A stretch of 61,474 nucleotides of DNA from an uncultured Clostridia bacterium (GTDB taxonomy: Bacteria; Bacillota; Clostridia; TANB77; CAG-508), in the NCBI GenBank assembly GCA_949155365.1, contig CASCUT010000008.1, forward strand, positions 1 through 61,474, in the 5' to 3' direction. A program made the translations under genes and the position numbers. This document shows, piece after piece, positions 8,739-18,760 of this stretch. The notes beneath the pieces are model-generated. The model ran no database searches. It was not told where the DNA came from and saw nothing but the letters and a program-made list of their open reading frames with translations. The first letter of the stretch is position 1, and each line of letters opens with the position of its first letter.

Positions 8739-10178
8739 TTAGTATTGTCTTCCCCATACTACCATTTTGTCTGCCTTTTTTCCACAGCATACACAGGTAT
8801 CAGAAATATGTTCTTGTTCAAATGGAATACATCTTGAATGTGCACCTGTTAACTCTTTTATTTTGTTTTCACATTCTTCATCGCCACACCACATTGTTTT
8901 TACATAGCCTTGATTTTCATTTATATTTTTTACAAATTCCTCTAAATTAGTAGCTGTGGTTGTTTTCTTGATCACTCTTTGTTTGCATTCTTCAAACATA
9001 TTTTTTTGAATTTCATCTAAAATCTCTTGCAATTTTGTATGTAATTCATTCAATTCTACCTCTATTTTTTCTAGTGTATCACGTCTTACTACAACGCATT
9101 TTCCTGCCTCTATATCACGTGGTCCAAGTTCAATTCTTACAGGTACTCCTCTTAATTCCCAATCATTAAATTTAAAGCCTGGAGATACTTGTTCTCTTAC
9201 ATCGATTTCCATACGATAATTTTCTTTTAAACTAGCATATAATTCTTGTGCCTTTTCTTTTACTCCTTCTTTATGCATTGCCACAGGAACAATAACTGCT
9301 TGAATTGGAGCTACTTTTGGTGGTAATTTTAGTCCTCTATTGTCACCATGTGCCATAATAACAGCTCCAATTAGTCTCGTACTAATTCCCCAAGATGTTT
9401 GATATGGATATTCTTGCTTTCCTTCACGATTTTGGAAGGTAATATCAAATGGCTTTGTAAAATTTTGTCCAAAATAATGAGAGGTTCCTGCTTGCAAAGC
9501 TCTACCATCATGCATTAATGTCTCTACTGTGTACGTTGCTTCTGCCCCTGCAAATTGCTCTTTTGGTGTTTTTCTTCCCTTCAAAACTGGAATTGCTAAT
9601 AAGTTTTCAATGACGTCACCATATACATTTAACATTTGAAGAGTTCTTTCTTTTGCTTCGCTTTCTGTTTCATGAATGGTATGCCCTTCTTGCCATAAAA
9701 ATTCTCTTGAACGTAAGAAAGGTCTTGTTTCTTTTTCCCATCTTAATACATTACACCATTGATTATATACCATTGGTAAATCTCTCCAAGATTTTAACCA
9801 TTTTGAATATAGGTTTGAAAACATTGTTTCTGAAGTTGGTCTGATGCAAAGTTTTTCCTCTAATTTTTCTTGTCCACCTATGGTAACCCATGCTACTTCT
9901 GGTGCAAACCCTTCTACATGGTCTTTTTCCTTTTGTAGTAAACTCTCTGGTATTAATACTGGTAAATATACATTTTTTACTCCTACTTTTTTAAATTTGT
10001 CATCTGTATATTTTTGAATATTTTCCCAGATTGCATAGCCATATGGTTTTATGGCTATACAACCTTTGGTATCCGTATAATCAGCTAAATCTGCTTTTAA
10101 TACAATATCTGTATACCATTTTGCAAAATCTTCTTCTATATTTGTGACTTCTTTCACAAAATCTTTTTCATTACTCAT
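8739..10178 (-). CDS. proS: Prolyl-tRNA synthetase (short, archaeal/eukaryotic type)
   Basis: Charges tRNA-Pro. 479 residues, class II synthetase of the short type without the bacterial INS editing domain: N-terminal [18 protein letters not shown], motif 2 region [14 protein letters not shown], anticodon-binding domain, and a C-terminal zinc-like cluster (CGDEEC ... CVCCGKKAD). The gene overlaps the 3' end of scpB by eight bases, implying coupling. Intact; no in-frame CGG over nearly 480 codons. Confidence 0.93.
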   Translation of the reverse strand: MSNEKDFVKEVTNIEEDFAKWYTDIVLKADLADYTDTKGCIAIKPYGYAIWENIQKYTDDKFKKVGVKNVYLPVLIPESLLQKEKDHVEGFAPEVAWVTIGGQEKLEEKLCIRPTSETMFSNLYSKWLKSWRDLPMVYNQWCNVLRWEKETRPFLRSREFLWQEGHTIHETESEAKERTLQMLNVYGDVIENLLAIPVLKGRKTPKEQFAGAEATYTVETLMHDGRALQAGTSHYFGQNFTKPFDITFQNREGKQEYPYQTSWGISTRLIGAVIMAHGDNRGLKLPPKVAPIQAVIVPVAMHKEGVKEKAQELYASLKENYRMEIDVREQVSPGFKFNDWELRGVPVRIELGPRDIEAGKCVVVRRDTLEKIEVELNELHTKLQEILDEIQKNMFEECKQRVIKKTTTATNLEEFVKNINENQGYVKTMWCGDEECENKIKELTGAHSRCIPFEQEHISDTCVCCGKKADKMVVWGRQY

Positions 10179-10816
10179 TTTCTATCTTCTCCTCTTTTTC
10201 TTTCTCTTCTTTTATTTCTATGCTAGAATCTCTTTCCTCTTCCCTTTCGGGCATTGGAGCCTCAAGAATTTCGTCAATTACGATTTGTCTGTTTTCATCT
10301 AATTTGTATCTTGGAAGTTCTGGAAGTTCGTCTAACGATGTTAAGCCAAACATTTTCATGAATTCTTTTGTTACACTATACATCGTAGGCTTTCCTGGCA
10401 AATCTGCTTTTCCTACGTTTTCAATTAGATTGTATTCTAATAATTTATACATCGTTCCATCCGAATTAACTCCGGCGAATGGTTTCAATTTCTGCTCTTG
10501 TAATTCTTGGATTATAGGCAATAATCGATAAGGTTTCTAACGCAGCATTGGATAAATTAGGTTTACTTCTTTTATCTAAAATTGGATAGATATATTCGTA
10601 ATAGTCTTTTTTCGTAGTTAATTGAAAGGCATCTTGCACTTTGATGATTTCAATTCCTCTTCCTTCTTTTTCGTAGTCTATCTTCATGCTTTGTATGATG
10701 GTAAAAAGTTCCTCACTACTTACTTCTAGTGCGGACATTAATTCTTTCACTTCTACTTCTCTTCCACAAGCAAATAAAATTGCTTCCACAATGGCTTTTG
10801 CTTTTTCTAGTTCCAT
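10171..10816 (-). CDS. scpB: Segregation and condensation protein B; needs a +1 shift at CGGA
   Basis: ScpB is the winged-helix (kite) subunit that binds ScpA in the SMC condensin complex. The first frame covers residues 1-114 ([10 protein letters not shown] ... [22 protein letters not shown]) and stops at once. Skipping the extra C at 10474 gives [20 protein letters not shown], the normal conserved sequence of the second winged helix, and continues to a 214-residue protein with an acidic Glu-rich tail. No scpA lies next to it. The joined length fits the family, somewhat longer because of the tail. Confidence 0.9.
10471..10474 (-). other. CGGA +1 frameshift site, scpB (Gly115)
   Basis: Gene strand reads CGC-C-GGA-GTT. 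The zero frame reaches TAA two codons later; the +1 frame restores ETIRGVNSDG. Confidence 0.9.
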
Positions 10817-10901
10817 ACAAATTTCTCCTTTTAAATCTTTTCTATTATCGCATGGAAATACTAATATGTCAATAAAAATAGAAGAATTTTCCTCTTGCTC
10901 C

Positions 10902-10930
10902 TTGTTATTTTATGTCAAATATGCTATACT
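10902..10930 (+). promoter_or_regulatory. Promoter of the lipoprotein gene
   Basis: TTGTTA, 17 bases, TATACT, about 45 bases upstream of the lipoprotein ATG, with GGAGG before the start. Confidence 0.6.
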
Positions 10931-10972
10931 GTATTTGTATCATAAAACATTTACTTTAATGGAGGTAGTTAT

Positions 10973-11275
10973 ATGAAAAAACGGTTTATCGTTTTAGTTT
11001 TACTCGTACTTTGCATGTCTTTTATGAGTGGTTGTGGAGAAAAAAATGTTGCTCCCGACACACAGACAATCATTAAAGAATGTAATCTTCCAATGGCTCT
11101 TGTCCCTGGGTATGACAATCTGGCTTACGACTTGCAGACTGGCAATGTTTTCTATTTATTTGTCTACTATCCTTTCTATAGTAACTCTGGATATGGATTT
11201 ATGTCTCCATATTTAGGCGAAAACGGTAAAACTTGTCAGTATATCGACGGGACTATCACAGAAGTTTCCGAGTAA
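10973..11275 (+). CDS. Small predicted lipoprotein
   Basis: 100 residues. Signal peptide MKKRFIVLVLLVLCMSF and lipobox MSGC (Cys at 21), so probably membrane-anchored outside the cell. The mature part (YLFVYYPFYSNSGYGFMSPYL, then GKTCQY) loosely recalls DUF6440-like domains; weak. Codon use is richer in G and C (GAC, CAG, CTG, GGG) than in neighbours, suggesting acquisition. Codon 4 is an in-frame CGG that must be read as an amino acid: a +1 shift would end at TAG four codons later. Own promoter and terminator. Confidence 0.65.
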   Translation: MKKRFIVLVLLVLCMSFMSGCGEKNVAPDTQTIIKECNLPMALVPGYDNLAYDLQTGNVFYLFVYYPFYSNSGYGFMSPYLGENGKTCQYIDGTITEVSE

Positions 11276-11284
11276 TATTACCTC

Positions 11285-11314
11285 AAAGCCACAGCTTTTG
11301 CTGTGGCTTTTTCT
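11285..11314 (+). terminator. Lipoprotein gene terminator
   Basis: Perfect stem AAAGCCACAGC / GCTGTGGCTTT with TTTT loop and a T tract. Confidence 0.9.
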
Positions 11315-11382
11315 TATTATCCCCCTCTATTCTAACTGTATGGGAGACTACTAGTCTCCCGCTCTCCAAATCCATTTTGCTT

Positions 11383-12066
11383 TTATCCTATCGCTATTTT
11401 CTCCTCTTTTCCCTCCATCGTTTCCATTTTTTCATATATCTCTTGTTTCCTTTTTTGCTTCCTATTCTCTGTCATAACCAAATACCATAAATATCCTAAA
11501 ATAACTAAAATCGCTACATTCTTCCAATACAAAATTGCGATACTACTAATGGCTGTTAATAGTGCAATCGTTAACATTGAAATTTTAGTACTAAACTCAT
11601 ATGCTTCTCTTCTTCCACAACAAATTTCTAAAATACATTTCGCAATTCTTCCACCATCTAATGGATAAATTGGAATTAGATTAAAGATACCAATTAAGAC
11701 ATTTGCATAAATTAATAATTCTCTTTTGATTCCAAACAGGGAAATTGGAAATAGTAAAAACAAAAGTACAAATATTAAATTTGTTAGAGGTCCACTTAAG
11801 GCAATCATTAATTTCTTTAAGGTTAATCGTGTTCCTTTTTTTATTTTTCTATTATAATTCTCGCTTTTCACTGCAAATCCAACAGATAAACCAAATGGCA
11901 TAATTTCGAAACAATTTGGTTTAAATCCTAGTAGAATTCCACAAAGCATATGTCCTAATTCGTGGAATAACGCAAATAGCATTAGCACACCATAAATTTC
12001 AATTTGTCTTGTCAAAATAAAAATAGCAATAAAGATAAATATTTTTAAATGTAATCGAATTCTCAC
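11383..12066 (-). CDS. spoIVFB: Site-2 metalloprotease of the SpoIVFB type
   Basis: Intramembrane M50 protease that cleaves pro-sigma-K in the mother cell during sporulation. 227 residues, five or six hydrophobic segments, zinc motif FHELGHM near residue 35 and the second metal-binding motif NLIPIYPLDGGRI near residue 125. The start is a GTG with GGAGAA upstream, 17 bases after the end of the spoIVFA frame, so the two genes form one operon in the classical order. Confidence 0.85.
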   Translation of the reverse strand: MRIRLHLKIFIFIAIFILTRQIEIYGVLMLFALFHELGHMLCGILLGFKPNCFEIMPFGLSVGFAVKSENYNRKIKKGTRLTLKKLMIALSGPLTNLIFVLLFLLFPISLFGIKRELLIYANVLIGIFNLIPIYPLDGGRIAKCILEICCGRREAYEFSTKISMLTIALLTAISSIAILYWKNVAILVILGYLWYLVMTENRKQKRKQEIYEKMETMEGKEEKIAIG

Positions 12067-12082
12067 TTTTTTCTCCTTTTGT

Positions 12083-13058
12083 TTAAAACGCTAATATATA
12101 TTCGGGGTTTACCACTCGATTAGACTTTCTTACCTCAAAATGCAAATGTGGTCCGTGTCGCATTTCCTGTTTGCCCCACTTCTCCTATTTGTTGACCTTG
12201 TACTATCGTGTCTCCTTCTTTCACATAAATGGTTTTACAATGAGCATATAGGGTTAATACATCATCTTTTTCAATATACACATGATTTCCATATCCCCCC
12301 TGTGAAGACACATAAGTAACGGTTCCTTCCATTGCCGCTGTAAATACAGTTCCTTCATTCACTCCAATATCAATTCCTGCATGATTTGCCGATACAATTT
12401 CCGTTGCTTCTCTTGGGCCAAATCGTGAAGTTGTAGTACCTTTTAGTGGCAGAATAAAGCTATAATTTGCCTTTATATCGTTAGCATCTATTTCCATTTG
12501 TGATAATGGCTTACTCTGCTCTTCATCTGCCGATGTTTGCAAAATTTCATTTTCTAGCAAATTACTTCCTTCTTCTCCTCCACCAATACCACCTTCAACC
12601 TCTGTATTATTTGTTTCCTCTTTCTTTTCCTCTCCTTGTATATTGGTATTTTCTTCCCCATTTCCTTGTTCGTTTAATTGCTCCTGACTTTCCTGTCCAT
12701 TTTTTTCCTCTTCTTGCTTTTCTTTTCCCTCTAACAATCCTTTAATATGTTCATTATAATAGTTTCCTACCTGTTCATATACCGCTTGCAAATTAATATC
12801 ATAAGATAAGAATTCCTTCGTTTTTTCAATCACATTTTCTGAAAATATGTAATTTGAGTTTTTCACTAAATAAAAAATAAAATAAATAAATAAACAAATT
12901 AAAATTTGTAATATCATTTTCTTAAACAAATAATAATCTGGTTTTGTTTTTGTATTTACATTACTTGTTGAAACACGAACTCCATTTTGCATCCTTCTTC
13001 GATAGTAAATTTCTTCTGCTCGTCTAATTCTTTCCTCACTACTTAAGCTTCTTTCCAA
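12083..13058 (-). CDS. spoIVFA: SpoIVFA-like membrane-anchored M23/LytM protein; needs a +1 shift at CGGA
   Basis: SpoIVFA holds SpoIVFB in an inhibited complex until signalled. An N-terminal cytoplasmic stretch, one membrane segment (ILICLFIYFIFYLV, residues 51-65), a low-complexity Glu/Asn linker and a LytM domain (HAGIDIGVNEGT, GYGNHVYIE, LYAHC). The zero frame ends with ...TGNATRTTFAF just before the last motif. Skipping the C at 12155 gives NATGPHLHFEVRKS and a 324-residue protein ending 17 bases before spoIVFB. The HLHFE strand is a LytM hallmark, so the shift is needed for a complete domain. Confidence 0.85.
12152..12155 (-). other. CGGA +1 frameshift site, spoIVFA (Gly302)
   Basis: Gene strand reads ACA-C-GGA-CCA. 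Skipping the C restores ATGPHLHFE, the last LytM motif. Confidence 0.9.
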
Positions 13059-13124
13059 AATAGCACACCTCTTCCTTTGTAAGTTATTTGTTAATGTATA
13101 TGTCCCCCCATTTTCCTTTATGAC

Positions 13125-13155
13125 TTAAATTTTAGGGACGGGCTTAAAAATTTAA
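13125..13155. repeat. GGGACG-type intergenic repeat (half copy)
   Basis: TTTTAGGGACGGG followed by CTTAAAAATTTAAA, matching the outer arms of the palindromes at 23080-23208 and 24580-24655. Only one arm is clear. Confidence 0.6.
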
Positions 13156-13186
13156 AAACAGGATATATAACAATAGCAAAAAATTT

Positions 13187-13231
13187 AAAAAAGGAGATTT
13201 TTTGGTGCGTCCCAAAAATCTCCTTTTTTTA
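13187..13231 (-). terminator. Terminator of the 13.2-kb hypothetical gene
   Basis: Long stem AAAAAAGGAGATTTTT / AAAAATCTCCTTTTTT around a GGTGCGTCC loop, next to the stop of the minus-strand gene. Confidence 0.7.
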
Positions 13232-13582
13232 TTTTATACAAATTAGTGCTAAGCTTAGTAGGGAAAACATGGTTAAAAATAGTGTGATTGCTTTTAATTT
13301 TTTGTATTTTTCCTTTAATTTTTTATTTCCACTTCCTAATTCATATTCTCTTTTTTCTATTTTAGCAATATAGTCATTGATAATCATTTCTGCTTCTTTT
13401 ACCATATAGTCTTTTGATTCTACTTTTTCTATTTTTTCTTCTTTTTTGTCTATTTTTCCTTTTTCTACTTTTTCTACTTTATGTATTTTTACATTGTTTT
13501 TAAATACAATATAGGCTTCTTCTACCATATTGGATGGTAAATTTCTTAGTATTATCATATTTTTCATTGCATTTGTCTCCAT
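13229..13582 (-). CDS. Hypothetical tail-anchored protein
   Basis: 117 residues: conserved-looking opening MIILRNLPSNMVEEAYIVFK, a Lys/Glu-rich middle (KVEKVEKGKIDKKEEKIEKV) and a single hydrophobic C-terminal segment (AITLFLTMFSLLSLALI), so probably a tail-anchored membrane protein. Lies downstream of yyaC on the same strand. Function not recognised. Confidence 0.55.
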   Translation of the reverse strand: METNAMKNMIILRNLPSNMVEEAYIVFKNNVKIHKVEKVEKGKIDKKEEKIEKVESKDYMVKEAEMIINDYIAKIEKREYELGSGNKKLKEKYKKLKAITLFLTMFSLLSLALICIK

Positions 13583-13642
13583 ATAAACTTCTTCTTCCTC
13601 CTTTGATTTTGTTTATATAGATTTTTTCCACAAATATACTTT

Positions 13643-14215
13643 TTATACATATTTTATGACTTCTGTAATTGCTTCTGCTACGATATTGGCCATCGTATTT
13701 ACGACATTTAAAGAAATATTTTGTAGATGTGAAAAATTATATTTTGGTAGTTTATAATTTTTTCCTACTACTGCTTTGATGGAAATATCTCCTATTTCTA
13801 TTTTGGCTTTATTTAGCCCTTTTCCTAATGTCATTTTTTCTTTTCTTACTATGATATTTCCTATTTTTTCTTGTACTGCAAGTGCTGCATCTATGACGAT
13901 TAAGCACGCGTTGGGATGTTTGATTTCGATTGTTTTTAATACTTCTTTTATATTGGTATAACATACATTTTCTTTTAGTGTTCCAAATATGTTAATGTTA
14001 AAGATATTGTAATGTTCTAATTTTTCTTCTAATTTTGACCCTACTAATGGTCCAAAACAGTCTCCTGTTATACGGTCTGTACCAATACATAAAAAAACAA
14101 GTTCTATATATCCTTTTTTTCTTTTCTCTTGATAAAGATAATTTCCTAATTCCTGTATTAATTGTTCTTTTTGCTCTTCTTCTTTTCTATTTTTTTCTTC
14201 TTGATTTAACTCCAT
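13643..14215 (-). CDS. yyaC: YyaC-like spore protease family protein (DUF1256)
   Basis: 190 residues. The signature FLCIGTDRITGDCFGPLVGS around residue 40 and VIDAALAVQEKIGNI around residue 105 mark the YyaC/DUF1256 family, related to the Gpr spore endopeptidase fold and found in spore formers. The exact substrate is unknown. It has a charged N-terminal extension (NQEEKNRKEEEQKEQ). ATG at 14215. Confidence 0.82.
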   Translation of the reverse strand: MELNQEEKNRKEEEQKEQLIQELGNYLYQEKRKKGYIELVFLCIGTDRITGDCFGPLVGSKLEEKLEHYNIFNINIFGTLKENVCYTNIKEVLKTIEIKHPNACLIVIDAALAVQEKIGNIIVRKEKMTLGKGLNKAKIEIGDISIKAVVGKNYKLPKYNFSHLQNISLNVVNTMANIVAEAITEVIKYV

Positions 14216-14271
14216 ATTTCCTCCAAAAGTATTTCTTTTCTTAGCATAAGACTATGTCTATTTTTTGCTTT

Positions 14272-14523
14272 TTATTCCTCTGTTTTTCTTGGACTGATTA
14301 TGATATTAATATCTTTGCTTTTTTGATACTTCTTGATAATATCTTCTGAGAATCCTGCAATTTCATTTGATAATACAATCATATTATAGTGCTTATCGGC
14401 TAATTCTTGCATTGTTTTATCTACTTCTTCTGGATTGTTTAAACGATGTACCTCCATTCCTAATCTTTCTGCTACTTTAAAGTTTTCATTATCTTTTTCT
14501 TGTTTTATCCATGATATTTTCAT
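14272..14523 (-). CDS. Small hypothetical protein
   Basis: 83 residues, alpha/beta pattern with a strand [20 protein letters not shown] reminiscent of V-type ATPase subunit F-like folds, and a C-terminal INIIISPRK. No V-ATPase genes are nearby, so this likeness is weak. AGGAG lies ahead of the ATG. Confidence 0.5.
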   Translation of the reverse strand: MKISWIKQEKDNENFKVAERLGMEVHRLNNPEEVDKTMQELADKHYNMIVLSNEIAGFSEDIIKKYQKSKDINIIISPRKTEE

Positions 14524-14626
14524 TTTCTATCCTCTCCTTCTTTTTTATTTTCCCTTTTTCTAAGTGATTTTATACCTTTCTTTTTCGCTTTTTTTCTATG
14601 CCTCCTTGCTATTTTCGACTTTTTTC

Positions 14627-14655
14627 TTGACTTTCTTGTCTTTCTATTTTATGAT
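14627..14655 (+). promoter_or_regulatory. mscL promoter
   Basis: TTGACT, 17 bases, TATGAT; GGAGAG precedes the mscL ATG. Confidence 0.7.
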
Positions 14656-14685
14656 TTTATCAATAAAAGAAAAGGAGAGTATGTT

Positions 14686-15171
14686 ATGCTAAAAGAATTT
14701 AAGGATTTTGCTATGAAGGGGAATATTATGGATATGGCAATTGGTGTTATCATTGGTGGCGCTTTTCAGAAAATTGTAACTTCTTTAGTAAATGATATTA
14801 TTATGCCAGCGATTGCTATTTTTACAGGAAAAGTAGATTTTTCAGATTTAGTTCTTACGATTGGTCATTCTTCTATTAAATATGGCGCTTTTATTACCAC
14901 CATTGTAGATTTTCTAATTATCGCTTTTTCTATTTTTATTGCTATTCGCTCTATTAATAAATTGAATGATAAAACGAAAGAAAATATGGAAAAGATGGTG
15001 AAAAAGAATAAATTCCTAAGAGGTAAGAAAAAGAAAGAGGAAAAGAAACCAGAACCTACCACCAAAAACTGTCCTTATTGTTTTTCTGAAATTAACCGTA
15101 AAGCTACGAAATGTCCTCATTGTACCTCTGATTTATCTGTTGATAAAAAAAGTAAAAATAAAAAGAACTAA
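14686..15171 (+). CDS. mscL: Large-conductance mechanosensitive channel with C-terminal zinc ribbon
   Basis: Pressure-relief channel that opens on hypo-osmotic shock. 161 residues: N-terminal amphipathic helix and TM1 ([20 protein letters not shown]), TM2 ([20 protein letters not shown]), then a Lys/Glu-rich helix and an added CPYC ... CPHC zinc-ribbon tail (residues 127-148). The tail makes it longer than the E. coli protein (136). Similar tails occur in other clostridial MscL, from memory. Confidence 0.9.
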   Translation: MLKEFKDFAMKGNIMDMAIGVIIGGAFQKIVTSLVNDIIMPAIAIFTGKVDFSDLVLTIGHSSIKYGAFITTIVDFLIIAFSIFIAIRSINKLNDKTKENMEKMVKKNKFLRGKKKKEEKKPEPTTKNCPYCFSEINRKATKCPHCTSDLSVDKKSKNKKN

Positions 15172-15179
15172 TTTACTAT

Positions 15180-15208
15180 TTGACATTTATGTAAATTCAC
15201 TTTATAAT
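15180..15208 (+). promoter_or_regulatory. Promoter of the HD-domain gene
   Basis: TTGACA, 17 bases, TATAAT, consensus sigma-A type; GAGGAGG precedes the ATG at 15262. Confidence 0.85.
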
Positions 15209-15261
15209 AGAATGGATCTATTGTAACATAAATCTTTTATTCTAATTAGAGGAGGATTTGT

Positions 15262-16254
15262 ATGAGTCTGTATTTTAAGAATGAACACTATAGGAGACAA
15301 TCTTTAAAAGATGCCAAACGGGAATATCTTAATATGCATTCTGTAAAAGAGGCATTCTTTTTGTTAATTAAGAATGCGCAAGAGACCGATTTGTTTAACT
15401 TATGTAAGTTCGTTCAATCCCATTATCCGCAGTTATCTCTCCATGAGTGCTATCAATTAACACAAGGAGAAGGAAATGAAATATTACCATTGGATGAGGA
15501 AGTTCTATCTACTATCTATCATTGTGCCTATCAATGTTTAGAAAGTGGTAATTCCCTTGGCACTAGAACGATTATGGATGGTAAAATTAATACTAGTGAT
15601 TGGATGGGACATTGCCTTTGGGAAGGAAAGTTAGCAGGACAACTTGCTTCTATCCTAAATTTGGATGTTTCTAGAGCTGAAAAATTAGGCATTTTACACG
15701 ATTATGGAAGAAAAATATCACAAGATGTTAATCATATTACAAGAGGATATGAGGAATTAAGTGATGCTGGTTGGAACGAAGAAGCTCTTGGCTGTTTAAC
15801 ACATTCTTTTTTAGCAGGCGGTCGATGTTCTTGGAATGATTCTCCTGAAGATGGTTTCTATGTGAATGAAAAAGGAGAACCTTATTGGGAGTTAGGTGCA
15901 ACAAAAGATGATATTACCATCTTTCTTGAACATTATTCTTATACGGAATATGACCATATTTTAAATATTGCTGATTTAATGGCAACCAGTAAAGCAATTG
16001 TTTCACCTGCTGAGAGAATTGCTGATATCGCAACAAGGAGAAAGGAGTTTGACCCAAGAAATCGTTTATATTTTTTAGCAGAACTCTCGAACAAACTGAT
16101 TGAAATGTTAATTAAAATGGGTGGTGAAGTTCCAGAAGATATGTCACAAAAGGTTGTGGTCAAAAAAGGAGTCACCTTAGAAGCTATTACGCTTAAGTTT
16201 GAAAGAGCTTCTACCTTGTTTTTTGCAGAATATCAAAAACGAATCTATTGTTAA
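15262..16254 (+). CDS. HD-domain phosphohydrolase-like protein
   Basis: 330 residues. An HD motif (LGILHDYGRKIS, near residue 148) and downstream His/Asp residues (THSFLAGGRC, FLEHYSYTEYDHILNIADLM) indicate a metal-dependent HD hydrolase; the substrate cannot be told. Codon 20 is an in-frame CGG (AAA-CGG-GAA) that must be read as sense, because the +1 frame stops within about ten codons. A consensus promoter and a strong terminator make it monocistronic. Confidence 0.7.
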   Translation: MSLYFKNEHYRRQSLKDAKREYLNMHSVKEAFFLLIKNAQETDLFNLCKFVQSHYPQLSLHECYQLTQGEGNEILPLDEEVLSTIYHCAYQCLESGNSLGTRTIMDGKINTSDWMGHCLWEGKLAGQLASILNLDVSRAEKLGILHDYGRKISQDVNHITRGYEELSDAGWNEEALGCLTHSFLAGGRCSWNDSPEDGFYVNEKGEPYWELGATKDDITIFLEHYSYTEYDHILNIADLMATSKAIVSPAERIADIATRRKEFDPRNRLYFLAELSNKLIEMLIKMGGEVPEDMSQKVVVKKGVTLEAITLKFERASTLFFAEYQKRIYC

Positions 16255-16290
16255 AGTATCAAAATACTTGTTATTTTAAATCACAAATAA

Positions 16291-16321
16291 AACCACTTTT
16301 TCGAAATGAAAGAGTGGTTTT
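16291..16321. terminator. Bidirectional terminator between HD gene and spo0A
   Basis: Stem AACCACTTTTTC / GAAAGAGTGGTT with a GAAAT loop, flanked by A and T tracts. Confidence 0.8.
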
Positions 16322-16360
16322 CTGTTTCTTATATTAAATGGTAGCAATCTGTGTTAATTT

Positions 16361-17179
16361 CTACGCTGACTTTAGTTCTAGTCTTAATTTATCTGCAATC
16401 ATTGCAATAAATTCTGAATTTGTTGGCTTGCCTTTGGCTGCCGATACGGTATATCCAAAGATATTTTCTACGGTATCGGTTTGACCTCTTCCCCATGCTA
16501 CTTCAATTGCATGGCGAATGGCTCTTTCTACTCTGGATGGGGTTGTTTTATATTTTTCTGCTATTTCTGGATATAATTGTTTTGTGATTTGGTTGATGAT
16601 ATCAATATCGTTTACTACCATCATGATAGCTTCTCTTAAGTATTGATATCCTTTTATATGGGCAGGCACTCCTACTTCATGAATGACGTTGGTAACAAGT
16701 GCTTCTAAATTTCCTTCATCTTTTTTGCTTTCTGGTGCTATCTCAATGTATTGTGGTTTAATTTCTCTACTTGCAAAACTTCCTTTTATGCTTCCCACTT
16801 GATAATGTTTAAATTCTCTGATTCTTTTCATTAATAGAGAAATATCAAATGGTTTTACAATATAATATTCTGCTCCTAAATTAATGGCTTTTTGTGTTAT
16901 CTTATCTTGCCCTACTGCGGAAAGCATGATGCATAGTGGCATTTTGCTAACTTGTGTATCTCTTAATTTTTCTAATACTCCTAATCCATCTAAATGTGGC
17001 ATGATAACATCCAATAATACAACGTCTGGTTCTTTTTCTAAAATCATGTTATATGCTTCATTTCCGTCTTTCGCCATTCCGATAACTTCCATCTCTTCTT
17101 CTTTTTCTAGGTACCCATTTAATGTTATAGCAAATTCTATGTTGTCGTCTGCAATTAAAACTCTAATTTTTTCTTTCAC
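16361..17179 (-). CDS. spo0A: Sporulation master regulator Spo0A
   Basis: Phospho-activated transcription factor that commits the cell to sporulation. 272 residues, normal length. Receiver domain with acidic pocket (VLIADDN) and phospho-acceptor [15 protein letters not shown] near residue 56; C-terminal DNA-binding domain with [12 protein letters not shown] and the recognition segment [17 protein letters not shown]. No spoIVB neighbour is present. Intact, with no in-frame CGG. Confidence 0.97.
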   Translation of the reverse strand: MKEKIRVLIADDNIEFAITLNGYLEKEEEMEVIGMAKDGNEAYNMILEKEPDVVLLDVIMPHLDGLGVLEKLRDTQVSKMPLCIMLSAVGQDKITQKAINLGAEYYIVKPFDISLLMKRIREFKHYQVGSIKGSFASREIKPQYIEIAPESKKDEGNLEALVTNVIHEVGVPAHIKGYQYLREAIMMVVNDIDIINQITKQLYPEIAEKYKTTPSRVERAIRHAIEVAWGRGQTDTVENIFGYTVSAAKGKPTNSEFIAMIADKLRLELKSA

Positions 17180-17297
17180 TTTTGTTTCCCCCTACTTATA
17201 TTTTTCTGTAAATTTTTTACATTTTGCATTATAATATGTTTTATTGCTTTTTGCAATACCTTTTTTGGAAATTTTTTCAAGTTTTTGTTTTTTTCGT

Positions 17298-17930
17298 CTA
17301 TTTTTCAATATTTTTTCTTATATTTTTCATTTTTAACTTTGTTATATTTTCTATTTTTAAGGTGAATTCTTTTTTTAATTGCTCTATTTTCTCTTTTTCT
17401 TCTTCTGTCATTTCTAAAATGCATTTTACTTTTTCTTCATATTCTATTTTTAGGATGGTAATGGCATTTTTTTGACAATAGTATTGTATTTTTTCAAGTT
17501 CTTGGTATTGTATTATTATTTCGACCTCATATCCTATTTCTTCTATTACCATTTCTGTTTTTTCTATTGCTTGCAATGTTGCCTCAGAATATGCTCGAAG
17601 TAATCCTCCTGTTCCTAATAATATGCCCCCAAAGTATCTGGTAACGATTACTAATACGTTTACTAATTCTCTTTTTACTAAAATATTTAACATTGGCATT
17701 CCTGCTGTTCCACTTGGTTCTCCATCATCTGACATTTTATTTTTTATTCCGTTTTTTGTCATAATAGAGTAGGCATAGCAATGATGTTTTGCATCATGAT
17801 ATTGTTTTCTTATTTGCTTTATGATTTCTTCTGCTTCTTCCTCTGACTGAATGTAATAAACATTTGCTATAAATTTTGATTTTTTCTCTATGATTTCAGC
17901 GGAGGTATTTTCTTTAATGGTTTTTAACAC
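17298..17930 (-). CDS. YigZ/IMPACT family protein
   Basis: 210 residues. The family core EKKSKFIANVYYIQSEEEAE, then SDDGEPSGTAGMPML and VTRYFGGILLGTGGLLRAY are all present in order. YigZ/IMPACT proteins have two RNase PH-like halves; in eukaryotes IMPACT binds GCN1, but the bacterial role is unsettled. C-terminal half is Lys/Glu rich. No frame problem. Confidence 0.88.
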   Translation of the reverse strand: MLKTIKENTSAEIIEKKSKFIANVYYIQSEEEAEEIIKQIRKQYHDAKHHCYAYSIMTKNGIKNKMSDDGEPSGTAGMPMLNILVKRELVNVLVIVTRYFGGILLGTGGLLRAYSEATLQAIEKTEMVIEEIGYEVEIIIQYQELEKIQYYCQKNAITILKIEYEEKVKCILEMTEEEKEKIEQLKKEFTLKIENITKLKMKNIRKNIEK

Positions 17931-18020
17931 TGACTATTTCCTTTCTTTTTTATTCTATCTTAACCTGTTTTTCGTAATAATTTGCCTTTTTCTCTTACTG
18001 CCTATTTTTAAATTTGTTTG

Positions 18021-18680
18021 CTATCTGTTACTAATCGTTTCAATTACCTTTTGTAAAGACATGATAAATTGTTCTAGATATTGCTTTTCTGTTCTAAATT
18101 TACTTGAAATTTCTAATTGAATGCTTGGAATATTGGAATTGTGCGATATATATTTTGAAATATTGCCATCTAAGCTAGCTTTAAAATAATTATCTATCTC
18201 TGTTTTTCCAATGGTGTTTAACGTATCCTTTAATATTTTTACTATCTTTTCCTGTCCATTTAAGTTTTTCTTGTCATTGGTTCCTATGTCAAAATCAAAA
18301 TTATGCTGACTATTACACCCATGGATATCTAGCACCAATTTTATATTCTTCTCTTTTACTATTTTTAAAATTTGTTCTTTATATGCTAGTCCTACGCCAA
18401 AATTATCATAATTCGGATCGTCTAATTCATTATAGTTCCTAATAATTCCATAGCAATTACATTTTTTACACAAATATTCTGTTATTCCACCTGTGTGTAT
18501 CTCTGCTTTTTTTATTTTGCCATCTCTTCCTTGATTAACTGCATGTGGTGCAGATAACAAGATTGGTATTTCTCCTGATATAACAGTATAATGATGGTTT
18601 GTATGGTTTATCTTGTTTCCATTATATTGATTGGCTTGGTACTTCTTATCTAGTAATTCTATTTCCTCTATCATACTCAA
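18021..18680 (-). CDS. N-formylglutamate amidohydrolase-like protein
   Basis: 219 residues. PILLSAPHAVNQ (residues 38-49), LVLDIHGC (near 118) and QLEISSKFR (near 194) match the metal-binding and arginine motifs of the FGase family (PF05013). Substrate unknown; no histidine-degradation genes are nearby, so a peptidase-like or other amidase role is equally possible. ATG at 18680 without a strong ribosome-binding site. Confidence 0.7.
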   Translation of the reverse strand: MSMIEEIELLDKKYQANQYNGNKINHTNHHYTVISGEIPILLSAPHAVNQGRDGKIKKAEIHTGGITEYLCKKCNCYGIIRNYNELDDPNYDNFGVGLAYKEQILKIVKEKNIKLVLDIHGCNSQHNFDFDIGTNDKKNLNGQEKIVKILKDTLNTIGKTEIDNYFKASLDGNISKYISHNSNIPSIQLEISSKFRTEKQYLEQFIMSLQKVIETISNR

Positions 18681-18760
18681 TGTTAGTCTCCTATTTCCTA
18701 ATTTCTAGCTAACAAAAAAAGAGTATCAAAAGTATTAAAACCATTGCTACTCTAATGAAT

